NCBI RefSeq assembly: GCF_900129855.1
Contig: NZ_LT670819.1
Span: 6,696,001 to 6,760,000 of the forward strand
Length of the DNA: 64,000 bases
Source of the DNA: Streptomyces sp. 3214.6
GTDB taxonomy: Bacteria > Actinomycetota > Actinomycetes > Streptomycetales > Streptomycetaceae
Direction of reading: 5' to 3'
Positions 1-7,692 of the stretch are shown here, one piece after another. The notes under the pieces were generated by a model, which saw only the letters and a list, made by a program, of their open reading frames with translations, did no database searches and was not told the DNA's origin. Both the position numbers and the translations under genes were made by a program. Position 1 is the first letter of the stretch. Each line of letters starts with the position of its first letter.

Positions 1-140
1 CCGTCAACCGCTGCCCGTCAGACCGCCTGCCCGTCAACCGCTGCCCGTCAGACCGTCCGTCAACCGCTGCCCGTCAGACCGCCTGCCCGTCAACCGCTGC
101 CCGTCAGACCGTCCGTCAACCGCTGCCCGTCAGGCCGTCC
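1..140. repeat. Tandem direct repeat, 56-bp unit
   Basis: Two perfect copies of a 56-bp unit occupy 1–56 and 57–112, and a partial third follows to about 140. Each unit is itself built from two related blocks of 30 and 26 bp that begin ccgtcaaccgctgcccgtca. The array runs into the 3' end of nirD, whose stop codon is at 130–132 on the minus strand. There are no unique spacers, so it is not CRISPR. The left limit lies outside the window. Confidence 0.9.
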
Positions 141-489
141 GCACCTCGTACGTCGCGATGCGTACCGTCTCGTCGTCCAGGCACTCCCCGCTGCGCAGGT
201 CGAACCGCTGCTTGAGCAGTGGGGAGGCGACGAACGGGCGGCCCTGGTGGGTGCCGGTCAGGCCGCGGGAGAGGACGGCCGCGCCGCTGAACGGGTCGCG
301 GTTGTCGATGGCGTACAGCTCGCCCGCCCGGTCGCGGAACAGGGCGACCTGGCGGCCGTCGGGCAGCAGGGCGGCCACGCCCCGGCCGGGGAGCAGCTGG
401 GTGAGGTCGCAGACCGTGAACCAGTCCTCGCCGCCCTCCTCCAGCCGCAGGTGGACCTTGAGGTCGGTGGTCTCGATTGCCAGGGTCAT
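130..489 (-). CDS. nirD: Nitrite reductase small subunit NirD
   Basis: This 119-residue protein is the small subunit of assimilatory NADH-dependent nitrite reductase, which reduces nitrite to ammonium in the cytoplasm. It has a Rieske-like NirD fold, visible as an N-terminal beta region (WFTVCDLTQLLPGRGVAALL), DGRQVALFR, YAIDNRDPFSGAAVLSRG and the distal GRPFVASPLLKQRFDLRSG. The cysteine/histidine pairs that would bind a 2Fe-2S cluster are absent, as is usual for NirD. The ATG at 489 was chosen because it overlaps the nirB stop in an ATGA arrangement, which implies translational coupling. A longer in-frame extension upstream is nirB shadow. Length fits the family. Confidence 0.93.
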   Translation of the reverse strand: MTLAIETTDLKVHLRLEEGGEDWFTVCDLTQLLPGRGVAALLPDGRQVALFRDRAGELYAIDNRDPFSGAAVLSRGLTGTHQGRPFVASPLLKQRFDLRSGECLDDETVRIATYEVRTA

Positions 490-3080
490 CGCTGGGTGCT
501 CCCTTCCAGGGGACGGTGGCCGATGGACAGCAGCGGCAGGTCGGGCTTGATCTGGTCGCGCTCGGGGACGAAGCCGACGACCGGGTCGGGGGTGTCCGGC
601 GCGTTGACGAAGGACACGAACCGGGCGAGCTTCTCGGGGTCGTTGATGGTGGTCGCCCACTCGTCGGCGTAGTGCGCGACGTGGTCCTTCATCAGGGACT
701 CCAGCTCCTCGCAGATGCCGAGGGAGTCCTCCACGACCACGTCACGGACGTGGTCCAGGCCGCCGGGGATGCGCTCCAGCCAGGTCGAGGTGCGCTCCAG
801 GCGGTCGGCGGTGCGGATGTAGAACATCAGGAACCGGTCGATGAGGCGGATCAGTTCGGCGTCGTTGAGGTCCTGGGCGAGGAGGTCGGCGTGGCGCGGG
901 GTGGCGCCGCCGTTGCCGCCGACGTAGAGGTTCCAGCCGCCCGAGGTGGCGATGATGCCGAAGTCCTTGGACTGGGCCTCGGCGCACTCGCGGGCGCAGC
1001 CCGACACCGCCGACTTGAGCTTGTGGGGCGAGCGCAGTCCCCGGTAGCGCAGTTCCAGGTCGATCGCCATGCGGACGGAGTCCTGGACGCCGTAGCGGCA
1101 CCAGGTCTGGCCGACGCAGGACTTCACCGTGCGCAGGGACTTGCCGTAGGCGTGGCCGGACTCGAAGCCGGCGTCGACCAACCGGGTCCAGATCAGCGGG
1201 AGTTGTTCGACGCGGGCACCGAACATGTCGATGCGCTGACCGCCGGTGATCTTCGTGTAGAGGCCGAAGTCGCGGGCGATCTCACCGATCACGATGAGGC
1301 CCTCGGGGGTGATCTCGCCGCCGGGGATGCGCGGGACGACCGAGTAGGAGCCGTTCTTCTGGAGGTTGGCGAGGAAGTGGTCGTTGGTCTCCTGCAGGGC
1401 CGCCTGCTCGCCGTCCAGGACGTAGCCGCTCGCGCCGATCGTCGGGGCGAGGGACGCGATGATCGACGCGACGGCAGGCTTGCAGATGTCGCAGCCGTCG
1501 CCGCCCCGGGCGTCCTCACGGCCGTAGCGGTCGAGGAGGTCCTGGTAGGTGTTGATGCGCAGGGCGAGGACGATCTCGTACAGCTCCTCGCGGGTCTGCG
1601 CGAAGCAGCCGCACAGGCCCTTGTCGACCTCGACGCCGGACGCCTCCAGTTCGGCGGTGACGAGCTGGCCGAGGACCTTGACGCAACTGCCGCAGGTGGT
1701 ACCGGCCTTGGTGCACTTCTTCACCTCGGGCACGGTGGTGCACTGGTGGTCGGTGACCGCGGCGCGGATGGTGCCCTTGCGGACGTTGTTGCAGGAGCAG
1801 ATGATCGCGTCGTCCGGCAGCGCGGTCGGGCCGAGCTGGACGGACTCGCCGGCGCCGGCGGGCAGCACCAGCGACTCGGGCGAGACCGGCGGGACGGAAC
1901 CGGTGAACGCCTTCAGCGTGCCGTACGCCTCCGCGTCGCCGACCAGGATGCCGCCGAGCAGGGTGCCGTCGCGGCCGATGACCAGCTTCTTGTACAGGCC
2001 CGAGCGGGAGTCGGAGTAGACGACGTCGAGGCAGTCGTCGGTCGCGCCGTGCGCGTCGCCGAAGGACGCCACGTCCACGCCGAGCAGCTTCAGCTTGGTG
2101 GACAGGTCGGCGCCGGTGAACTCCGCCTCGTCCTGGGCGATGGTTGCGGCGGCGGTCTCGGCCTGCTCGTAGCCGGGGGCGACCAGGCCGTACACCCGGC
2201 CGTCGGAGGCCAGCGCGCACTCGCCGATCGCGAAGACGTGCGGGTCGGTGACCGTACGGCACTGCTCGTCGACCGTGATGCCGCCGCGCTCGCCGACCGT
2301 GAGACCGCAGTCGCGGGCGAGCTGGTCGCGAGGGCGGACGCCGGCGCTGAACACCACCAGGTCGGTGGAGAGTTCGGAGCCGTCGGAGAGCTTCATGCCG
2401 GTGACCGCGCCGTTCTCGCCGACGACGATCTCCTGCGTGCCCACGCCCGTGTGGACGGACAGGCCCATGTTCTCGATGGTGCGCAGCAGGGCCGCGCCGC
2501 CGCCCTCGTCGACCTGGACGGGCATCAGGCGGGGTGCGAACTCCACGATGTGGGAGGTGAGTCCGAGGCCCTTCAGCGCGCCGGCCGCCTCCAGTCCGAG
2601 CAGACCGCCGCCGACCACCGCGCCGGTCGTCGCCGTCCTGGCGTACTCCTCGATCGCGAGCAGGTCGTCGATGGTGCGGTAGACGAAGCAGCCCGCGGCG
2701 TCCTTGTTCGGCACCGGCGGCACGAAGGGGAACGAGCCGGTGGCGAGGACGAGGGTGTCGTACTCGAAGACCTGGCCGGAGCGGGCGGTGACCTTCTTCG
2801 CCTCGCGGTCGATCGTCTCCGCCGGGTCGCCGACGTACAGCTCGATGCCGTGCGTCTCGATGAACGCCATGTCGGTCATGGAGAGGTCCTCGGGCGTCTT
2901 GCCCGAGAAGTACGAGGTGAGCGCCACACGGTCGTATGCGGGACGCGGCTCCTCGCAGAGCACGACCACGCGGTGCGTGGCGGTCAGGCCGCGCTCGGCG
3001 AGCGCTTCGAGGAAGCGCTGGCCGACCATGCCGTGGCCGACGAGCACGATCGTGGGGGTGGCCCCCAGGGTGGCGGTCAT
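486..3080 (-). CDS. nirB: Assimilatory nitrite reductase large subunit NirB
   Basis: This 864-residue siroheme nitrite reductase catalyses the six-electron reduction of nitrite to ammonium with NAD(P)H. The N-terminal half is an FAD/NAD(P)H oxidoreductase (VLVGHGMVGQRFLEAL, then VVGGGLLGLEAAGAL). The middle carries a BFD-like 2Fe-2S segment (IICSCNNVRKGTIRAA, then CTKAGTTCGSC). The C-terminal half is the nitrite/sulfite reductase region, with the siroheme and 4Fe-4S cysteines in VGQTWCRYGVQDS and VSGCARECAEAQ. The ATG at 3080 shares one base with the upstream stop (TGATG) and the 3' end overlaps nirD by four bases, so the three genes form a tight operon. The sirohydrochlorin chelatase at 18.2 kb probably supports its cofactor. 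Confidence 0.96.
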   Translation of the reverse strand: MTATLGATPTIVLVGHGMVGQRFLEALAERGLTATHRVVVLCEEPRPAYDRVALTSYFSGKTPEDLSMTDMAFIETHGIELYVGDPAETIDREAKKVTARSGQVFEYDTLVLATGSFPFVPPVPNKDAAGCFVYRTIDDLLAIEEYARTATTGAVVGGGLLGLEAAGALKGLGLTSHIVEFAPRLMPVQVDEGGGAALLRTIENMGLSVHTGVGTQEIVVGENGAVTGMKLSDGSELSTDLVVFSAGVRPRDQLARDCGLTVGERGGITVDEQCRTVTDPHVFAIGECALASDGRVYGLVAPGYEQAETAAATIAQDEAEFTGADLSTKLKLLGVDVASFGDAHGATDDCLDVVYSDSRSGLYKKLVIGRDGTLLGGILVGDAEAYGTLKAFTGSVPPVSPESLVLPAGAGESVQLGPTALPDDAIICSCNNVRKGTIRAAVTDHQCTTVPEVKKCTKAGTTCGSCVKVLGQLVTAELEASGVEVDKGLCGCFAQTREELYEIVLALRINTYQDLLDRYGREDARGGDGCDICKPAVASIIASLAPTIGASGYVLDGEQAALQETNDHFLANLQKNGSYSVVPRIPGGEITPEGLIVIGEIARDFGLYTKITGGQRIDMFGARVEQLPLIWTRLVDAGFESGHAYGKSLRTVKSCVGQTWCRYGVQDSVRMAIDLELRYRGLRSPHKLKSAVSGCARECAEAQSKDFGIIATSGGWNLYVGGNGGATPRHADLLAQDLNDAELIRLIDRFLMFYIRTADRLERTSTWLERIPGGLDHVRDVVVEDSLGICEELESLMKDHVAHYADEWATTINDPEKLARFVSFVNAPDTPDPVVGFVPERDQIKPDLPLLSIGHRPLEGSTQR

Positions 3081-4294
3081 CAGGAGCCTCCATCGTTGGT
3101 GAGCAGGTGAAGCAGGGGGCCGCCGTCCGTGGGGAGCGGCTCTGCTCCCTCCCAGGCGCGGGCGAGTGCGCCGACGGTGCCGAGTTCGCCGACGAGGACC
3201 CCGCCGACCAGGCGGTCGTCGCGGACGACGACCTTGCGATAGGTGCCCCGGGTGGCGTCGGCGAGCTGCACGACGTCGTCGCCGGGGAGCGGCTCCGTCT
3301 CGCCGAACGCGGCGAGGTCGAAGGCGCTGTGCCCGGCGAGCGTGAGCCGGGTGAGGGCACGGGTGCCCAAGTAGCGGGAGTTGGCGACGCCGGTCAGCGA
3401 CTCGGCGAGGACGTCCGCCTGTTCGAGCGCCGGGGCGGCCAGTCCGTACACGTTCCCGTCGTGCTGCGCGCAGTCGCCGATCGCGCGGATGTGCGGGTCG
3501 GACGTGCGCAGTTCGTCGTCGACGAGGATGCCCTTGTGGACGGCGAGCCCCGCGTCCTTGGCGAGTCCGGCGCGCGGGGAGACCCCGCAGGCCAGCACCA
3601 CCAGATCGGCGCCGAGGGTGTAACCGTCGGCCATCTCGACCGAGCGGACGGCCCCGCCGACGCAGCGCACGTCGCGCACCCGGCATTCGGTGTGGACCTC
3701 GACGCCGAGGTCCTTCAGGTGCCGCAGCACCAGCTTGGAGGCGTTCGGGTCGAGCTGGCGCTCCATGAGCCGCTCGGCCTGCTGAGCGAGGACGACCTGC
3801 GCGCCGCGCATCGCCAGGGCGCGGGCCGCGGAGACCCCGAGGAGGCCGCCGCCGATGACGACGGCCCGCACGCCCGGCCGTACCGCCTTCGACAGGCCGA
3901 GGCAGTCGTCCATGGTGCGGAAGGCGTGGACGCCCTCCGGCAGCACGTGGTCGGGGGTGAACAGACCGCGCAGGGGCGGCAGCACCGGGTTGGAGCCGGT
4001 GGCCAGGACCAGCGTGTCGTATGCGATCTTCGAGCCGTCCGCGCAGGCCACCGTCCGTCGGTCGCGGTCGATGCCGGTGACCTGGGCCCGGACCAGTCCG
4101 GCGGGCGCGGGCAGCGCGATCACCTCGGGGGCGTACCGCCCGGCCAGCACCTCGGCGAGCAGGACCCGGTTGTAGGGCCGGTGCTCCTCCTCGCCGATCA
4201 GCAGCGCGGGCGTGCCCAGCTCGCCGAGCCGGCGGGCGAGTCGTACGCCCGCGAGGCCGGCGCCGATCACCACCACACGCGAATTCGAGGTCAT
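3080..4294 (-). CDS. FAD-dependent NAD(P)H oxidoreductase of the nitrite reductase operon
   Basis: This 404-residue protein belongs to the pyridine nucleotide-disulfide oxidoreductase class. An FAD-binding Rossmann motif is at the N-terminus (VVVIGAGLAGVRLARRL), an NAD(P)H motif lies mid-protein (AVVIGGGLLGVSAARAL), and the FAD-ribityl site is in IRAIGDCAQHDG. It resembles the N-terminal reductase domain of NirB and rubredoxin reductases. As first gene of the operon it probably supplies electrons to the nitrate/nitrite system, but the acceptor is inferred only from position. The ATG at 4294 is followed directly by the GAGLAG motif, with no room for a later start. A candidate GlnR box lies just upstream. 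Confidence 0.85.
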   Translation of the reverse strand: MTSNSRVVVIGAGLAGVRLARRLGELGTPALLIGEEEHRPYNRVLLAEVLAGRYAPEVIALPAPAGLVRAQVTGIDRDRRTVACADGSKIAYDTLVLATGSNPVLPPLRGLFTPDHVLPEGVHAFRTMDDCLGLSKAVRPGVRAVVIGGGLLGVSAARALAMRGAQVVLAQQAERLMERQLDPNASKLVLRHLKDLGVEVHTECRVRDVRCVGGAVRSVEMADGYTLGADLVVLACGVSPRAGLAKDAGLAVHKGILVDDELRTSDPHIRAIGDCAQHDGNVYGLAAPALEQADVLAESLTGVANSRYLGTRALTRLTLAGHSAFDLAAFGETEPLPGDDVVQLADATRGTYRKVVVRDDRLVGGVLVGELGTVGALARAWEGAEPLPTDGGPLLHLLTNDGGS

Positions 4295-4317
4295 GTCCAG
4301 GAGCGTGCGGTGCCGAC

Positions 4318-4355
4318 GTTACCCGGCCGCATCACGGTTGTTTCCCGCGAGGAAC
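4318..4355 (-). promoter_or_regulatory. Candidate GlnR box upstream of the nir operon
   Basis: Read on the minus strand, four 5-mers are spaced by exactly six bases: GTTCC, GAAAC, GATGC, GTAAC. The known GlnR pattern is gTnAC-n6-GaAAC repeated twice; GTTCC, GAAAC and GTAAC fit well and GATGC poorly. The box ends 24 bases upstream of the first operon gene. GlnR control of nirB is established in S. coelicolor; its action here is inferred. Confidence 0.55.
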
Positions 4356-4447
4356 GCTGCCCTCAGCGGGGGCGCAGGGTGGGTGTGAGGGTTGTCCCCG
4401 ATGGCCGTCGCGCAGGTCCCGGCAGTGGTCGCATAGGGTTCCTGACC

Positions 4448-5230
4448 ATGCCCGACATATCCCTGACCATGCTGGTGCTGCTCTGCGTCGCCGCTCTCGC
4501 GGCCGGCTGGATCGACGCGGTGGTCGGCGGGGGAGGGCTGCTGCTCCTGCCCGTGCTGCTGCTCGGCCTCCCGGCCGGGACACCGGCGGCGACCGCGCTC
4601 GGCACCAACAAGGCGGTCGCGATCGTCGGCACCTCGGGCGCGGCCGTGACCTACGCGCGCCGCACGCCCGTGGACGTACGGCTCGCGGTGCGGATCGGGC
4701 TGGCGGCGCTGGCCGGGTCGTCCGGCGGGGCCTTCTTCGCCGCGGGGATGAGCACCGAGGTGCTGAAGCCGGTGATCATGGTGGTGCTGCTGGGCGTGGC
4801 CGCCTTCGTGATCCTGCGCCCCGCCTTCGGCACGGCCCCCGCCACCGGCCCGGCCTCCCGCCGCCGGATCCTGGCGGCCATCGCCCTCGCCGGCCTCGGC
4901 ATCGGCTTCTACGACGGTCTCATCGGCCCCGGCACGGGCACCTTCCTGGTCCTCGCCCTCACCGCCGTCCTCCACCTCGACCTGGTCACCGCCTCCGCCA
5001 CCGCCAAGATCGTCAACTGCTGTACCAATGCGGGCGCGCTGGCGACCTTCGCCTGGCAGGGCGCCGTGCTGTGGCAGTTGGCGGCCGTGATGGCCCTCTT
5101 CAACCTCGCGGGCGGGACGCTCGGCGCGCACACGGCCCTGAAGAAGGGCAGCGGCTTCGTCCGGATCGTCCTGCTGACGGTCGTGTTCGCGCTGGTCGCG
5201 AACCTGGCGTACGACCAGTGGATCGCCTGA
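4448..5230 (+). CDS. TauE/SafE family membrane permease
   Basis: This 260-residue integral membrane protein has about eight hydrophobic segments and belongs to the TauE/SafE (sulfite exporter/anion permease) family. The N-terminal repeat has the family's glycine-rich turn (AGWIDAVVGGGGLLLLP) and TALGTNKAVAIVGT. The second half repeats it as GFYDGLIGPGTGTFLVLAL with ASATAKIVNCCTN. The ATG at 4448 precedes the first membrane segment and the longer upstream frame is antisense to the nir operon. It is transcribed divergently from the nir operon across a 153-bp gap. Transport of sulfite or another organic anion is inferred from the family; the substrate cannot be read from sequence. Confidence 0.85.
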   Translation: MPDISLTMLVLLCVAALAAGWIDAVVGGGGLLLLPVLLLGLPAGTPAATALGTNKAVAIVGTSGAAVTYARRTPVDVRLAVRIGLAALAGSSGGAFFAAGMSTEVLKPVIMVVLLGVAAFVILRPAFGTAPATGPASRRRILAAIALAGLGIGFYDGLIGPGTGTFLVLALTAVLHLDLVTASATAKIVNCCTNAGALATFAWQGAVLWQLAAVMALFNLAGGTLGAHTALKKGSGFVRIVLLTVVFALVANLAYDQWIA

Positions 5231-5236
5231 GAACGA

Positions 5237-5551
5237 GTGGGGGACCGTGCGGTGTCTGCAGGAGGTTCTGCCGGAGCGCTGGCCGGCGCGCGGTCCCAGG
5301 AGCGGTGGCGCAAGGTCCTCGACGGACTCGACGTGCTGTGGGTCGGTGTCCGGTGCGAGGCCGCGGTGGCCGCGGGGCGGGAGATCGTGCGCGGCGACCG
5401 GGTGCGGGAGACGGCCGAGCGGCAGGCGGAGCTCGTGCACCAGGGTGTGGTCTACGACCTGGAGGTCGACACCACGCACAGCGAGGCGCTGGACTGCGCG
5501 CGGACGATCGCCCGGACGATCGCAGCGACCGTGCTCAGCGGCTCCCGGTGA
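5237..5551 (+). pseudogene. Remnant of a chloramphenicol phosphotransferase-like protein
   Basis: The last 80 or so codons (ERWRKVLDGLDVLWVGVRCEAA to YDLEVDTTHSEALDCARTIA) match the C-terminal half of the chloramphenicol 3-O-phosphotransferase (CPT) family, normally about 180 residues. The P-loop and the catalytic middle are missing. A short N-terminal piece, VRCLQEVLPERWPA, is readable in a different frame at 5247–5288. An internal deletion therefore appears to have joined the two ends out of frame. The GTG-started reading frame of 104 residues could still be translated but would lack ATP binding. Its end overlaps the convergent sortase gene by 17 bases. Confidence 0.75.
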
Positions 5552-6155
5552 GGTGCGCGAAGACGACCACGTTCCCCTGGTAGCCGGTCGACTTGGAGTA
5601 GCCGCCCCCGCAGGTGATCACCCGCAGCTCGGGCCGGTCGGCCGCGCCGTACACCTTCTCGTCGGGGAAGTGGCTGGCCTCGTACACCTCGACGGCGTCG
5701 ACGGTGAACAGGGCCGCGCCGCCGTCGCGCCGGTCCACCTCCACGGTGCTGCCCCTGCGCAGCGCGCCGAGGTCGTAGAAGACGGCGGGGCCGTCCGCGT
5801 TGTCGACGTGGCCGGCCACGATCGCGGTGCCGGTCTCTCCGGGCGTGGCACCGGCCTCGTACCAGCCGGCGAGGTTCTTCCTCCCGGGCGGTGGCACGTC
5901 CAGGCTGCCGCCGGCCGTCAGGCCCAGGCCCATCATCGGGGCGTTCACCCTGATCGCGGGGATGCGGATGCGGATGGGCGGGGACGGTGGCAGGGCGGCG
6001 ACGGAGCGTACGTCCGTGCTCCCCGAGCGGGCCTGGGCCGCGGACGGCTGCGGCGGGGGGTGCGTCTCGGCGCCGCTGCGCAGCAGCCAGGCGCCGGAGC
6101 ACAGGGCGACCGCGGTGACGGCCGCTATCGCGGTGTTGCCGACTTCGCGGCGCAT
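5535..6155 (-). CDS. Class F sortase
   Basis: This 206-residue protein has an N-terminal membrane anchor (about residues 8–27), a Pro/Ser-rich linker and a sortase beta-barrel. The catalytic His is in AIVAGHVDN (H116) and the Cys in LRVITCGGG (C182), followed by STGYQGNVVVFAHL as seen in actinobacterial class F enzymes. I cannot place the third catalytic residue, Arg, with certainty. Such sortases cleave a sorting signal and attach proteins to the cell wall outside the membrane. The gene immediately upstream encodes a secreted protein with a C-terminal membrane segment, a plausible substrate. The ATG at 6155 gives the membrane anchor directly after MRREVGN. Confidence 0.9.
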   Translation of the reverse strand: MRREVGNTAIAAVTAVALCSGAWLLRSGAETHPPPQPSAAQARSGSTDVRSVAALPPSPPIRIRIPAIRVNAPMMGLGLTAGGSLDVPPPGRKNLAGWYEAGATPGETGTAIVAGHVDNADGPAVFYDLGALRRGSTVEVDRRDGGAALFTVDAVEVYEASHFPDEKVYGAADRPELRVITCGGGYSKSTGYQGNVVVFAHLTGSR

Positions 6156-6269
6156 CGTGGAACTCCTCTCGGTGACGGGCCCCGAGCCCCCTCCGGGCCG
6201 CGAGGGGCGTCGGACCCGGAGGGGGGAGGGGACATGCGGTACCTGCTGACGGACGGCGGAGGGTGTCCG

Positions 6270-6797
6270 TCAGAACCCGTCGCCTCTCGCCCGGCGATGC
6301 AGGAGCCAGGTACCGCCCGCGGCGGCGACGGCGAGAGCCGCCACACCGGCCGCGGTCTGTACGGGGTCGGTGCCCAGCGCGCCGCCGACCCCCGTCTTCA
6401 CACTTCCGCGCGGAGCCGCCGGCTGCCGGTCCGAGGCCAGCGTGACCACCAGGTCCCCGGTGATCCGCCGCCCGTCCCCGCCGCACTCCGCGACGATCTC
6501 GTACGTCCCCGGCTGCGCGCTGGGCGGCACCTGGAACCGACCCGTGGCCTCGCCCTCGTGCGCGCTGGGCGCGAGCATGAAACGACCGGCGCCCACCGCG
6601 CCGGCGTCGCCCGCCGCCGCATGGCCGTTCCCGCACGCCGCCGTGTTCACCGACACCTGCCCGCCCGGCACCGCGATGGAGGGGTACACCTCCAGGTTCC
6701 CGGCCCGTGTGCCGGTCGCGTGGGCGGGTCCGGCGAGACCGGCCGCGGCGGTGACGGCGAGCGCGGTACCGGTCAGCAGCCGGGTGGTGCGTCGCAT
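6270..6797 (-). CDS. Secreted protein with C-terminal membrane anchor, sortase partner
   Basis: This 175-residue protein has a signal peptide (MRRTTRLLTGTALAVTAAAG, cut likely after AHA), a small beta-rich extracellular domain with two cysteines (TAACGNG, VAECGGDG), a Pro-rich linker and a C-terminal hydrophobic stretch (VQTAAGVAALAVAAAG) followed by a basic tail (HRRARG). That architecture is typical of wall- or membrane-anchored proteins. A clear LPXTG motif is not present; SVKTGVGG before the helix is the nearest candidate. It lies 114 bp upstream of the class F sortase on the same strand, so the two are probably cotranscribed. Function of the extracellular domain is unknown. Confidence 0.8.
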   Translation of the reverse strand: MRRTTRLLTGTALAVTAAAGLAGPAHATGTRAGNLEVYPSIAVPGGQVSVNTAACGNGHAAAGDAGAVGAGRFMLAPSAHEGEATGRFQVPPSAQPGTYEIVAECGGDGRRITGDLVVTLASDRQPAAPRGSVKTGVGGALGTDPVQTAAGVAALAVAAAGGTWLLHRRARGDGF

Positions 6798-7040
6798 CGG
6801 TGCTCCTCACGAGCTGTTCGGGGTCTTCGAGGCCTTCGGGATCTTCTGAGGTTCTCTGCCTTTCCGAGGTAAGTCGCAGTGGCGAGTGCGCGCTTGCTGA
6901 CTGTCGCGTCGGGAATGGGATGAATGGGTGTCAGATTCGGCGACGTATGGCTGCCGTCACCTGCGTTTGGGCAGGTCATCGCCGTGCGGGTGGCAAAGTG
7001 TGGAAAAGCTTCCGAAGAGGGTGTGAACGGGTGACCGGCC

Positions 7041-7113
7041 ACCGCCGCGCGAGTGGCTCACCCCCGCGCGAGTGGCTGACCGCCGCGCGAGTCGGTCACC
7101 CCCGCGTGAGCCA
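7041..7113. repeat. 19-bp tandem repeat, about four copies
   Basis: Near-identical 19-bp units of the form accgccgcgcgagtggctc begin at 7041, 7060 and 7079, with a partial fourth at 7098. The array overlaps the last codons of the adjacent minus-strand gene. The region from 6798 to 7040 holds no gene I can support and probably contains the promoter of the 6270–6797 gene. Confidence 0.8.
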
Positions 7114-7527
7114 GTCCCCGCCCTCGATCGGCTTCCCCCGGGCCCGCAGCCGGGCGGCGACCGCGGGCGCGGCGACGTACACCCAGGCGCGTACGGGAGT
7201 CGAGCCGTCCTCGCCGAGCACCGTCCGCTCGACACGCTCGTAGAGGTTGCGCGGGTCGCCCGGCCGGTATTCCTCCAGCCGGTCGAGCTCGGCGAGCAGC
7301 CGTGCGTACGCCGCCGGGAGGGCCGTCACGAGCTCCCCGACGACGGACGCGCCCGCGGCGCCCGGCTGTTCGACCACGTAGGGGTAGCCGGGGCCGTCGT
7401 ACAGCACCGCGCCGCCGAGCCGGGCCGGCTCCTCGCGCAGGGTGCGGCCGCGCAGGAAGGCGTCGTGGTTGACCTCGCCGGGGCGGAGAGTGCCGTAGAC
7501 GAAGAAGGGGAGTTCAGGGGCGGTCAC
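7096..7527 (-). CDS. Gamma-glutamylcyclotransferase-fold (AIG2-like) protein
   Basis: This 143-residue protein carries the hallmark FVYGTLRPGEVNHDAFL near the N-terminus, a GGAVLYDGPGYPYVV segment, ELVTALPAAY and the LDRLEEYRPGDPRNLYERV segment whose acidic residue is catalytic in the GGCT/AIG2 family. Members release 5-oxoproline from gamma-glutamyl or related amines, and many bacterial homologues have no assigned substrate. The ATG at 7527 starts six residues before the YGTLR strand, which fits the family. It stands alone between two intergenic regions. The 3' end is embedded in a 19-bp tandem repeat array. Confidence 0.88.
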   Translation of the reverse strand: MTAPELPFFVYGTLRPGEVNHDAFLRGRTLREEPARLGGAVLYDGPGYPYVVEQPGAAGASVVGELVTALPAAYARLLAELDRLEEYRPGDPRNLYERVERTVLGEDGSTPVRAWVYVAAPAVAARLRARGKPIEGGDWLTRG

Positions 7528-7585
7528 GGAAACGATTCTCTCCCCTCACGGCCCCCACACCGGTCTCTCGCGTTGGCGCTATGGA

Positions 7586-7599
7586 CATGACATGTCATG
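7586..7599. promoter_or_regulatory. 14-bp perfect palindrome upstream of the metalloprotease
   Basis: The sequence catgacatgtcatg is a perfect palindrome about 95 bp before the protease start. It is AT-richer than its surroundings and a likely dimeric-regulator operator. The regulator is unknown and no regulator gene is adjacent. Confidence 0.5.
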
Positions 7600-7692
7600 C
7601 CCTCTTAAATGCCAGGACGACATCAGCGCCACTCCCCAAGCACCCCCACACGCGCCCCCCACGGCGCCTTCCCGAGGAGACCGAAGACACTG

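Noticed and set aside
1..140. Regular repeats considered as a CRISPR array
   Set aside because: The units are directly adjacent or nested without unique spacers, and no cas genes are in the window.
477..3110. An 877-residue open frame on the plus strand opposite nirB
   Set aside because: It is an antisense shadow caused by GC-biased third positions. The minus strand codes a complete NirB with cofactor motifs.
4319..5479. A 386-residue minus-strand frame over the TauE permease
   Set aside because: Composition is His/Arg/Gly-rich low complexity, and the plus strand codes a clear membrane protein.
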